Below are positions 35,588-45,657 of a stretch of 64,000 bases of DNA, in pieces. Under the pieces are notes generated by a model. That model was not told the DNA's origin and searched no databases. It worked only from the letters and a program-made list of their open reading frames with translations. Source of the DNA: Tetradesmus obliquus (taxonomy: Eukaryota > Chlorophyta > Chlorophyceae > Sphaeropleales > Scenedesmaceae); assembly GCA_030272155.1 (NCBI GenBank), contig CP126199.1:4576501-4640500 (forward strand), in the 5' to 3' direction. Numbering within the stretch: position 1 is the stretch's first letter; each line of letters starts with the position of its first letter. Position numbers and translations under genes: made by a program.

Positions 35588-36448
35588 ATGAAGTGGATCG
35601 ACTCGCTCAATGACGGTTTTGCCGCATCAAGGGTATGGAATTTGCTAGCCACGTGCATGCTGGCAGTGCAGATGGGGCCCTGGGCTGATCTAGGGTTGTC
35701 GTCTGCTCTTTTCTTCCTCACTGCCAGGTGGGCCAGTACTTCCAAGTCAAGCAAAGAGGCAGCACCTTCTCTACAGAGGTCAGAGCTGGCCTCGTGACGT
35801 TCCTGACGGTGAGCAGCGTCGACCAGTGAAGCGAAGCCAGGGCGGGGAGAAAGCCTGTTCGAGGTGGCATGCAGCTGGGCGTGAACCTTCATTTTAATGA
35901 TAACTGGTTGCCTTATTGATTTGCACTATTGTTGCAGCACAGTGGTCCGAAGTTGTCCGGCAATTCAAACCTGCCACATGGGTCCCCGTGGCTCACGTGC
36001 CTGTATTGCCTGTTTCATCGCTGTTCTGCAGACGTGTTACATCCTTGCTGTCAATGCCGGCATCCTCAGTGACAGCGGCGGCAATTGCAGCGATGCTGAC
36101 TGCACGGTAAGCTGGGGTATGTTCGCACTGCCCCTGCCCCTAAAACGCGGGATGCACAGCATCTTTGGCTCCAAGCTGCTGTTGTTACTCACTGATGCCT
36201 TTGATAAGCCCCTCCTTGCAAGCACAAGGGAAAAAGCCGAGCACTGCTCTTACCTGATCAAGTGTTGAGCGCCATGTTGCTGTGCAGCGGCTGGACATGG
36301 ATAGCTTGCCTGGAGACGTTGCAGCCAAGCAAATAGCACAGCCGCGCCGGCGCTGCTGCGCTGCTGCAGTTGCACAGTATGCTTTTCAGCTGTTCCTCAG
36401 CCCTGCATGAGTTTGCTGCCCTACAAACCTGTCAAACGGTTGTTGAAA

Positions 36449-36489
<41 letters not shown>

Positions 36490-36932
36490 AGGGTCCCAAA
36501 GCAGGGCAGCCAGGCTGCAGGTTTGATGATGCAGGCTTCCAGTCATGCGTGGTGAGTACACGTGCTATGCTGTTTGCTGGCTGTGCTGTGCAGGCATCAA
36601 TACCAAAATACTGTATTGCTTGTCTGGATATCGCTGCAAAGCAGCTTCAACCAATATGCTATGATGTCTGTTGTATGCGGTCACAGTGTTGAGCCAGGCG
36701 CAGCCGAGCACTTGCAGTTCAAAATGCGGAATAGCAAAGGATGAATTCACACAGGAGAACCAAGGTTAATGCTTATCTACGCACCTTGAAATGTACCGGC
36801 TGCAGCGCTCCTCTGCTGAGCCTATTCCTGCATCCAGTTGTTACATCTGCTTGCACATCTGCTCAGCCGGCTCACTCCTCTCCTGCTGTGCATGCTGCCA
36901 TGCTGCTGCTTCCTGCTTTGCAACTATTGCTG

Positions 36933-36988
<56 letters not shown>

Positions 36989-38778
36989 GCTCCCGCACTG
37001 CAGCAAGAGGTGCGCCGCAGCCTCATCACCGCCACTGCCGCATCGTCCCTCATGGCATGCTTCCTCATGGGAGCCATCGCCAACCTGCCACTGGCTGTCG
37101 CGCCAGGCATGGGGTGAGACTGGCTGCAGATGCTGCACTTTATGTTACAATTGTTCTGATTTGTGGCAGCTGCTCGGCTGAGCCTCATTGTGCTGGTGTT
37201 GTCATGCCTGCCAACCTGTCACTGGCAGTCGCGTTAGGCATGGGGTGAGCGTGAGTGTCTGCTGCTGGTGCCGCTGCTGCTGCCGCACCTGGGACATCAA
37301 CACCTAGTTCAGCAACCAACTCTTGGCATGCTGCTGCTGCTGCTGCTGCCACCACCCCTGCAGCATCAACGCCTATTTCACCTACTCCGTGGTGGGATTC
37401 TACGGCACGGGCATGATCACCTACCAGCAGGCCCTGGCTGCTGTGTTCATTGAGGGCTGGATCTTCATCCTCATCTCGCTCACAGGTATGTAATGTTTTC
37501 TTGAATGTCTCACTTTCTTCGTACGCTGTTTAAATTCATACTGCTTGTTGATCAAGCGGCTGTGTTCATCGAGGGCTGGATCTTCATCCTCATCTCGCTC
37601 ACAGGTGAGTCAAATTGCGTCCCCAGGTTCAAATGGCTGCTGTCATGAACACGCAGCTCAGCTGGGCGCCATGTCCGCCGGCCACAGGCTGCTGTTGGAA
37701 GCCTCCGAGTGCCTCAGCGTGATCATTTTGACTAGTGTTGGGGCTGGAGCTCACTACCTGATGTGTCATGCTGCTCTTTGAGAACATTGTGATTGACTTT
37801 GTTGCTGCTGCTGCTGCTGCTGCTGCTGCAGGTGTGCGTGGCAAGCTGGTGTCGCTGGTGCCCAAGTCCATCATGCTGGCCACTGCAGGCGGCATCGGGC
37901 TGTTTCTGGCCTTCATTGGGCTGCAGAACAGCAACGGCATCGGCCTCATCACCTATAACAGCGCAACACTGGTGACACTGGGTGGGTGGACAGGCAGGGT
38001 GCTGACAAAGTATCTGGCGTGCTGATGGACGTCTAGTCATGGATGCCGATGCGTTGATGAAAGGTGTGGTGTTCTTTGCAGCTTGCTGATGATCGCCGTA
38101 GAGCTTGCAACGCGCTAGCATGGTAGTACGTGTCACCGCCTAACGCGGCGCACATGGTATGTTGCGCCAAGCTCAGCGCCTGTGCTGCAACACAGTGCAA
38201 TGAGATGTATGCTGTGGTGCTGCTGCAGGCGGCTGCCCCCGTGAGAACCGCATCTACCAGTACAGCATTGCCGACCCCAGCCCGGAAGCTGTCTGCAAGA
38301 CCAACCCCGACACCAACGCAATGATGGCCAACCTGGGGCCAGCAAGCTACACCTTCATGTGCAAGGTGAGCAGCTGTTTGAAGAAACAAGAAACAAACAG
38401 CTACGCTTAAATTGTCTAAAGAACAAAAGCATACTTGCAGCAGGGCAGGCAAGCCTGCTACAGCTTACGCCGTGATGTTTTCGATGAGAAGCCAGCTGCA
38501 CACTCCCAAGAAGAGGGCTGCGGAAGTAGCCAGTTTGCCAGGCGAACTGTGAACATAGGCAGGCTGCAGGAACAGCACGATGGAACCTGCAGTACTGTGC
38601 TGGCAGCAATGTGCATTTGCTTGCTTGATGAAGAAGATCTGTGCGCTATGCCGCATAGCCTAAATGCGCCTCACATGTATCGTGCATTGCACGTGCTGCA
38701 GGGCAAGCGCATGCACCTGGCCACAATGTGGCTGGGCATCACAACAGCGCTGCAGTGCTCAACTCATGCTGCTGCTGC

Positions 38779-38823
<45 letters not shown>

Positions 38824-41319
38824 TGCAGGGCAAGCGCATGCACCTGGCCACAATGTGGCTGGGCATCTGCGGCTTGGCCTTCATGGTGCTGCTGACGGGA
38901 CGTCGTGTGAAGGGCGCCATCATGTACGGTGCGTGTGGCGTGTGGCTGGTTGTGCCAGCAGGAGCCGTAGCTCTAGTCAACATGCTTGTGGTAATTGCTG
39001 TGACAGCGCTGCTGGGCTGGAGGCGCCACAAGCAACTGTGCAACTGTGCACCTTCTTGCAGCACGCCAACACAGAAGTCCGCCAGCCGCGCTGCCAGCAA
39101 GCTATGCGCCAGTGACCAACCATGCAGTGCCTTGACCCTGAACCACATGCTAGCAAGGGCTGATCACTGCTACTAGGTAGTACCTCATGCTGACTGTGTT
39201 GTTTTTTTTGCATGTGCTCCCGCAGGTATCTTGTTCACCACCTTCATGTCGTGGATCCCGGGCCACGCTGCATCCTTCCTGGGGGACAACCCGCAGGTGC
39301 CAGGTGAGGCGGCTGCATGCCTCACTGCAGGGCAGTTAACGGTGCTCAAGTGTGAGAGAGGATAGTTACATGTGGGTCCTGCCACCATCTCAGATGAATA
39401 GTGGGTTCTGTGTTATATTGCAACAGCAGGTTGCAAAACACTACAGCTTGCAAGGAATATCAGCGTAGCAAGCAGGGTGAATATGCGTCTCTTGCATAAG
39501 GAAATGATCTCATCTCGTCTTGAGCAGCCATATTGCCAAACTTCCTGTGTGCTATACAGGCGGCGCTGAGCGCTTCGAGTTCTTCAGGAAGGTGGTGTCA
39601 GTGCCAGATGCGCGCAAGACCACGCTGGCCTGGAGCTTTGACGCCTTCCACAAATCAGAGCTCTGGGTGGCACTGGTCACCTTCCTGTGAGTGCAATGGT
39701 TATTGTTATAACATGGCTGCATGTGCTTGCTGCATGCTGCTGTTTGGTGTGAGCACTTTCACAAGACAGACCTGTGGGTGGCACTGGTCACTTTCCTGTT
39801 AGTCCTATATCATGGCTGCATGTGCTTGCTGTATGCTGCTGTTTGGTGTCAGCACTTCCAGGAGCCTTTCGGCAGGGGGGCTTCTGGACCAGCATTGCTT
39901 GCAGGTGAACAGTTGTGCATTTACCATGCCTAAAACTGTCATATTACTTCCACAAGGCGCAGCTTTGGGTGGCGCTCGTTACCTTCCTGCGAGTGGGGGT
40001 GCACTGCAGCCTTGGAGGCTTCACTTGCATCACACATGATGTTTACAGCCAGCAGTGTCAACAAGCTCTTAGCATACCAAGCAGCAGTGCAAGCCTAGCT
40101 CGCCTCTAGAAGAATACAGTCACTACGCTACAGACTAACCATGCGCTGCCTGCCGCTGCCGCTCTCCCTGCATGTCTCCTGGTTACCTTCAGCTACCTGG
40201 ACTTCCTGGATGCCACAGGTGAACAGCTGGCAGCGGTTTAGTTTGATGTAGCAGCAGCTGCTGTAGCCACTGCTCCTATGCAGTTGGTTTGGGAGAGGCC
40301 CCTCCTCTGGGTTCACCTCTTGAAAAACGTGTAATTGATTGATTGATTGATACTCAACTAACTGCTCCTATGCACAGCCACCTGGACTTCCTGGATGCCA
40401 TGGGTGGTGTCAGCCCGGGGGCTGCTGCAGCTGCAGAAGCCTCTGCGGCTAGCTGCTGCAGAAAGCACCTGCAGCACATAGACCTGCGCGTGTTGAGTAT
40501 GTCTGCTGCTAGTGCTGCTGCTGCTGCTTTTGACGGTACTCTTGTTGCATCCCTGCTGCTGCTGCTGCTGCTCCCAGGCATGCTGTTCAGCATGGCCTCC
40601 ATGCTCAACCACCGCATCCCTGCTGCTGCTGCATCCATACTGCTACGAAACAACCAGGCACGTTGTTCTCCATGGCCTCCATGCTCTACTTTGTGTTCGG
40701 TGCTGCTGCTGCTGCTGCTGCCAGGCACGCTGTTCAGCATGGCCTCCATGCTCAACCACCGCATCCCCGGCTTTGTGGATGAGAAGACCAAGGCCTTCCC
40801 AAACCAGGTCAGCAGCAGCAGTTTGACCATGTTTGACCGGCTGTTGTACCATTATCCATGACGAGCTGCTGCAAATCCACTTGACAGCGCTAGTTGGCTG
40901 TGGTGCTTGCTGCGCCGCACACATCGGTTGCTGTACCGCAGCTTTGCACTGGCATGCTGTCATTCTCCTGTGCACTGCAGTCTTGACGTGCTGATGTGTT
41001 ACTTCATGCCCCTGCCGCCGCCCCTGCTGCTGCTGCTTCTACTTCTGCTGTGGCTTGTCCTGTGAGCGCAGCTGTTTGCCCTTTGCGTTGATGGCATTGC
41101 CACGGTGATTGGATCACTGCTGGGCTGCGCTCCCTTGGCTGTCTACATTGAGAGTGCATCTGGTGAGCGGCTGCGCCAAATGCTCAACAACAGGCTTACA
41201 ATCTGCATTATAATGGGCTAATTAGCCCACCAGCAACCACTTGCACAGCAGCTGCTTACAGACGCAGTGGCCAAGGCTGTCTTTGAAATGTGTCGGCTGT
41301 GCATAATTGTTTGCTGGAC

Positions 41320-41384
<65 letters not shown>

Positions 41385-43075
41385 AGGCATTCGTGAGGGT
41401 GGCCGCACCGGCATCACCGCACTGACAGTTGCCTTTGGCTTCCTCGTGAGCCTCTTCTTCACGCCACTCATTGCAAGCATCCCACCTTTTGCCACAGGGC
41501 CCGCGCTAGTGCTGGTGAGGCTGGATGGCTGCTGCTGTGTAAAATGGACAGTCTAGCAAGAAAAATGCAAAGCTGCGCACCTTCAAGCATTGCTTATGTG
41601 TGTTGTTGCAGCCTCTGTGATAGCTTGCTGCAGCTGTACCATGCTGCACATGCTCTTTTACTTCACAATCAACATCTGCTCAACTGCAGTGATACTCATG
41701 TAGCTCTGATGGACTTGTCAGACGCACCGTGCTTTGCTGGGGTGGCACAGGCATGCTAATCCTGTGGTGCTTTGGCTGAAGTAGGCAATCAACGTGGCAG
41801 CCGTTGCTCTCTGCTGCCGCAGCAGTGCTGGCCGCGCGGTCTGTTACGCATTTTGCTGCTGCTGAGTACATCTGATCTGTCTGCCTGCTGCCATGCAGGT
41901 TGGCGCCATGATGATGGAGAATGTGGTTGACATAGACTGGGCTGATGTCAGGGTGGGTGCAGTGCAGCAGCATTTCGTACATGCATTGACGTACATACAG
42001 CAGCACAGCTGCCAGCTCATTCAACAAACGTATGTGTGTCTTGCTTGGGACCTTGTCACCCTGCGGCAAGCAGCAATGGCATGATGCTCCAGGCCATTAA
42101 ATTCTACCATCTTCTTACGACGCTGCTGCTGCTGCGCCTGCTGCTGCCTTTTACTCTTATTTCCTGCAGCAAGCCGTGCCGGCCTTCATCACAATTGTGA
42201 CAATGCCCATGACATATTCCATTGCATATGGCCTCATTGCTGGGCTGTGCAGCTACCTCGTGGTGTACCTGGGAAACCTCATCATGGACTTGATTGGCGT
42301 GGCAATGGGCAAGGACACGTTACATAACGTGTTATATAACAACTGCCCCGACGCCTTCCAGCACAAGATGAAGGTGCCTGCACCCTTCAAGAGCCCTAGC
42401 GTTGTGCTGCAGGTGAGGAGCGGATCAAATGAGAGAGGATAGTTACATGTGGGTCCCGGCACCATCTTGGATGGTATGAGCCACAACAGGTTGAACACAG
42501 GTCTGAGACCAGAAAAGGAGAGTGAGCACCGTAAAGCACAATGCACACCCTTGAGCACCAAATTTTTCGTGTTATATCCAGAGACGTCTTACTGCGGTGC
42601 GCAACGGCACCCCACCTCACCGACAGCTTGCTCTAAGTGCAAACCACCAAATGGTTACGGACAACTGTCCCCATTGATGCAACCGTGTTTACAGTTGCAG
42701 CTATAGTGCACAGCTGCAGTCACAGCTTAATCGACTTTACAGTGGCAGTGCTGGCACCACAGCACAAGTAACCGCATTGCCAAATGTGTTTTATCAGCCA
42801 ATCAATGTGCCTGCGTTGACCGGGTTACATGCATCCCTACACTCCAATTTCCCACAGCTGCCCATCCATATGCAAAGCACAGCAAATTCACGCTGCTGCT
42901 GCTGTCCGTTTCCCTTTTCTTGCAGCACCACGTCAACCCGGAGCATGCCGCACACCACGCCGCTGCTGATGCCAAAGACATCGCGTACGACGGCAACGAT
43001 GGCAGCGTGCAGATTGATGATGACAGCGATGACGTGGCCCGCCTGCCGAGCACCAAGGCCCCCGGCAACTCCTAA
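35588..43075 (+). CDS. AZG1: Adenine/guanine/hypoxanthine permease, AZG (AzgA-like, NCS2) family
   Basis: Eighteen exons, all in phase, 619 aa: 35588-35632, 35728-35808, 36032-36106, 36492-36551, 37004-37113, 37364-37485, 37832-37981, 38229-38365, 38829-38928, 39226-39303, 39560-39686, 40193-40218, 40725-40807, 41072-41162, 41387-41514, 41899-41952, 42170-42412 and 42926-43075. It is a plasma-membrane proton-coupled purine importer by family. Motifs match plant AZG1 along the length: [128 protein letters not shown]; and [13 protein letters not shown]. The C-terminal tail is acidic/His-rich and hydrophilic. AZG1 versus AZG2 cannot be decided, so the symbol is tentative. At least five exons have partial copies in flanking introns, and many introns end in (CTG)n-AG. 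Confidence 0.93.
36449..36491 (+). repeat. (CTG)n tract forming a 3' splice site (AZG intron 3)
   Basis: About fourteen CTG units lead directly into the GCAG acceptor of AZG exon 4 (36492). Similar tracts end AZG introns before 37832, 38829 and 41387, and lie upstream of the 37004 acceptor. Confidence 0.85.
37203..37246 (+). repeat. Partial copy of AZG exon 5 end
   Basis: The text for [12 protein letters not shown] and a GTGAGC donor repeats the end of exon 5 ([12 protein letters not shown], ends 37113) about 130 nt downstream in intron 5, with several substitutions. Confidence 0.8.
37545..37605 (+). repeat. Partial copy of AZG exon 6 end
   Basis: The text for [17 protein letters not shown] and a GTGAGT donor repeats the end of exon 6 (ends 37485) nearly exactly, about 120 nt downstream. 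If the second donor were used, the intervening sequence would be retained. Confidence 0.9.
38695..38746 (+). repeat. Partial copy of AZG exon 9 start
   Basis: CTGCAG followed by the text for [13 protein letters not shown], identical to the start of exon 9 (38829), lies 130 nt upstream. It then diverges and runs into a CTG tract. A competing acceptor is present. Confidence 0.9.
39345..39420. repeat. Dispersed short repeat, copy 1
   Basis: GAGAGGATAGTTACATGTGG followed by GTCCTGCCACCATCT is shared with segments at 42420-42500 and, more diverged, at 43570-43645. All three lie within or just past the AZG gene, so they may be remnants of one element family. Confidence 0.6.
39750..39992 (+). repeat. 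Two partial copies of AZG exon 11 end
   Basis: Segments near 39750-39800 ([16 protein letters not shown]) and 39945-39992 ([16 protein letters not shown]) repeat the end of exon 11 ([14 protein letters not shown], ends 39686). Their donor positions are changed to GTTAGT and GCGAGT. Confidence 0.88.
40285..40352 (+). repeat. Retroposon-like 3' tail ending in (TTGA)n
   Basis: TGGTTTGGGAGAGGCCCCTC, then AAACGTGTAATTGATTGATT continuing as TTGA repeats, looks like the 3' end of a non-LTR retrotransposon or SINE. A related segment at 45079-45140 shares TGGTTTGGGAGGGGC and the ACACGTGTAATTAATT end. No body or ORF of an element was identified. Confidence 0.45.
40375..40402 (+). repeat. Copy of AZG exon 12
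   Basis: CACCTGGACTTCCTGGATGC repeats most of the 26-nt exon 12 (40193-40218) about 180 nt downstream, with the donor altered. Confidence 0.75.
40573..40690 (+). repeat. Two partial copies of AZG exon 13 start
   Basis: Copies near 40573-40620 ([15 protein letters not shown]) and 40655-40690 ([10 protein letters not shown]) precede the real exon 13 (40725-40807, [17 protein letters not shown]). The first follows a CCCAG acceptor and a CTG tract. Real exon 13 is the only one that continues open to a donor (GTCAGC). Confidence 0.9.
42420..42500. repeat. Dispersed short repeat, copy 2
   Basis: GAGAGGATAGTTACATGTGG with GTCCCGGCACCATCT, then ATGAGCCACAACAGGTTG, in the last AZG intron. It matches copy 1 (39345-39420) and the more diverged copy 3 (43570-43645). 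Confidence 0.6.
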
Positions 43076-43225
43076 ATGTAGGGCTTGCAAGCATTACACT
43101 CTGTAGCACCGGCCGGGAGGCTTTGCTGCAATTCGGTTGCAACAGCTGTTGAGCGGAGATGTGCTTGTCAAGGGGCAGAGCTTGTGAAAGGGCTAGATTG
43201 ATGGTGAAGAGTGTGTGCAAGTGCT

Positions 43226-43350
43226 GTGCCGCATGCTTTGTTGGTGTGTGTTTTCCAGGGAGAGCTGCAGCTGCATGCTTTGTTGGTGTGTGTTTTCCAG
43301 GGAGAGCTGCCGCTGCTTCCTTTGTTGGTGTGTGTTTTCCAGGAAGTGCT
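43226..43350 (+). repeat. 45-bp tandem repeat, about three copies, each with an acceptor-like sequence
   Basis: CTTTGTTGGTGTGTGTTTTC, then CAGGGAGAGCTGC, recurs three times; the third copy is partial and diverged. Each unit contains a pyrimidine/GT-rich stretch followed by CAG, resembling a 3' splice site, although it lies about 150 nt past the AZG stop. Confidence 0.9.
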
Positions 43351-43569
43351 GGGGCAGGCTGCTTTCTGCAGCTGATGACAGTGAGTGACCAGATCGAGGC
43401 ACTGCGGTGGCATCACGCCCGCACAGAGCAAAGGGGCATGCTCAGAAGTGTTGCTGTTTAGTATTTGTACTTGCAGCTGTCGCTCCATGCCATGTGCAGC
43501 ATCTGAGCATCGAAGAGGCTGCAAAGCACGCAACGCAACCGCAGTGTGCCTGCAAAGAAGGGATATGCT

Positions 43570-43645
43570 TTGACAGAGGGTGATTGCATGTGGGCCCTGG
43601 CACCATCATGAGCCACAGCAGGGTGATTGCATGGTCTGAGTTCAG
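43570..43645. repeat. Dispersed short repeat, copy 3
   Basis: ACAGAGGGTGATTGCATGTG with GGCCCTGGCACCATCATGAG, then CCACAGCAGGG, aligns with copy 2 at 42420-42500 but is more diverged. Confidence 0.5.
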
Positions 43646-45078
43646 AGCGTGCTGCATGTGGCTGGGTCAGCTGGCAGCATCTTGCTGCTCGGCTGCATCA
43701 TCACACATTGGCTTGTCGTATATAACCAACCCAACTACTGCTAGCAACCTAATACTTGCATGGTAGGTACAGCCGCACCCATCTTGCAACAAACAGCACC
43801 TGTGGAGAGTATTAAAGCCACACTGGGCCTGCGTCAATTGACGCACAACTCTTGCTAGTGGTGGCTCACATTTCATGCTGATTGATGAGGTGTAAATCAA
43901 TCTTGTGTATGCTGGGCCTACGTATGACTTCTTCAAAGTCATCTGGAGGGTTCAGGATCTGCACATGCATGCACATTCTATGCATGTTGAGGGAGTTGCT
44001 GATGCAGCACATCTTATCCAAGTGCGAGTTGTGTTGTTTTCCGGCTTGAACACGGCACGTGCACTTTCAAGCCTCCGAATCACTGCTGAGTGCATTAACG
44101 TGAGCTCTACAGCTTTCAGCAGCAGTTGTTGCTTACGCAAAGCCTCTAATGGCTGCATGTGAGAGTATGCATGGAGTTGTAGCTGATATGCACAAGTGTC
44201 AGAGGAGGGCGGCATGCTTCTAAGCCTGAAACAACTAACTGGCAGTGTGGCTGCACCTGCAGCTACAATGCACAGCCCATTGCATGCCGATCAAAGTTTG
44301 TACACAGCAGCCGATGGCAGCTGCTGCTGTTTGATTTGTATGACAGGTCAAGGTGTACTGTATTATGTAGAATCTTTGGGCAGTGACATTGTTGCTAGGA
44401 TTCACAGAGGGCTTCTGCGAGGTCCGTGTACTGTTGCCAAACATGCTGTCTGCTGGCAGCGTTTTTTTTGTGACCAAGGGGGACGGAATCCTACTGGCTC
44501 GCTACCGCAGCACAATTGGGCAAGCCCAATTGCTGGCAGCGTTTGCGCGTTGTTGGGTTTTTGTTTGTGCGTGTTGCGTGTGCGCCCAACAGCTTTGGAA
44601 TCCGTCATGGGTTTGGCGATGCAGTTGGTCTGAGATCCAGTGTACATGTGTCGTTTGTGCGCCGTCTTGCAGGAGATCTGATCAGCACGCATTTGCATGT
44701 GTTGAAGCAACCTACGCACAGCAGCTTGTGCGCGCTGAAGAGTGCTTGCTTTGTGTGCCTGAAGTTTCAGCACGTACAGTGCGTACCAGCAAGAAGAGCT
44801 GGCCCATGGGGCAGCCTGCCCACATGCACGACATGTGGCCTGACAGAAGAAGCCGACCCATGGGCCACTCTGCCCATATGCTGGTAACTGGCAACTGGCT
44901 GGTGTGGGTTGGCAGTGCCCTTGTGGAAGGATTCACCCAACACGGGAGTGCACTGATGCGGTGGTCAGCTCAGGGCCATCAGCGATTGAGAGACCTGCTT
45001 ATTCTTCTGTGTTTGAAGGTTCTGGCTGTATCTGGCCCTGGCTTGTTAGTTTGCCCCCTCTGGTCAGGAATTACCTGA

Positions 45079-45140
45079 GGTGGTTTGGGAGGGGCTGCCT
45101 TTCTGGGCCCATCTCTTGCCAGCAACACGTGTAATTAATT
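45079..45140 (+). repeat. Second retroposon-like 3' tail
   Basis: TGGTTTGGGAGGGGCTGCCT, then ACACGTGTAATTAATTCAT, resembles the segment at 40285-40352. The upstream 400 bp could be the body of the element, but no homologous segment exists in the window to test this. Confidence 0.4.
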
Positions 45141-45657
45141 CATGGGCAAATTGTAGACCAGTTCTTGTTGATTGCTGTTTCGATATTGACGTGTCTCCAC
45201 AGCTTTCAGTGTGACGACATATGCCTGGTAACTGAGCCTGATGTTACTCATGTATGCTGATTAAGCACAGCCCCTTTACTGCAGCAGTCACACCTGCGAA
45301 TTGTTACAGACTCAACTGACGCCAACCAGCATACCTGTTCCATGCAAGGGTTTACTGCCGTGCCATCTCTGCAAAAAAGGCCGCTGCCAACTGTCAAAGC
45401 ATTTTGCCAAAGCTGCTCACCCCACACACTTCAGCTCCTCACAAGCAAGCAGCTCATAATAACATATTGGGCCTGCCTATATACCCTGCAAACATCTAAC
45501 CATTCGGCAGCTCATCAACTGTGAAAGTTTGTCATCCAGCAGCCCATCTGTACGCATCGGCTGTGACTTCTCACAGTTCAACACCGTCCGCAACTTCCCA
45601 CCACCAGCAGCCGACGGTGAACTTCTCACCACCAGCAGCCTGTCCGCTGTGAACTTC

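Larger units (their letters stand above)
43076..45657. other. Intergenic: AZG 3' flank and SnoaL-like gene 3' flank
   Basis: Two convergent genes end here. The stretch contains the 45-bp tandem repeat (43226-43350), dispersed repeat copy 3, and the retroposon-like tail at 45079-45140. ORFs 44196-44633 and 44383-45078 have no recognisable domain. A minus-strand TGTAAC near 45303-45308 could serve the SnoaL-like gene. Confidence 0.45.

Noticed and set aside
36870..37190. ORFs made of poly-Leu, poly-Cys, poly-Ala or poly-Gln
   Set aside because: They translate the intronic (CTG)n tract before AZG exon 5 and are not proteins.
44196..45078. Overlapping ORFs (145 and 231 aa) that might be a retrotransposon protein
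   Set aside because: No reverse transcriptase, endonuclease or zinc-knuckle motif is visible in either.
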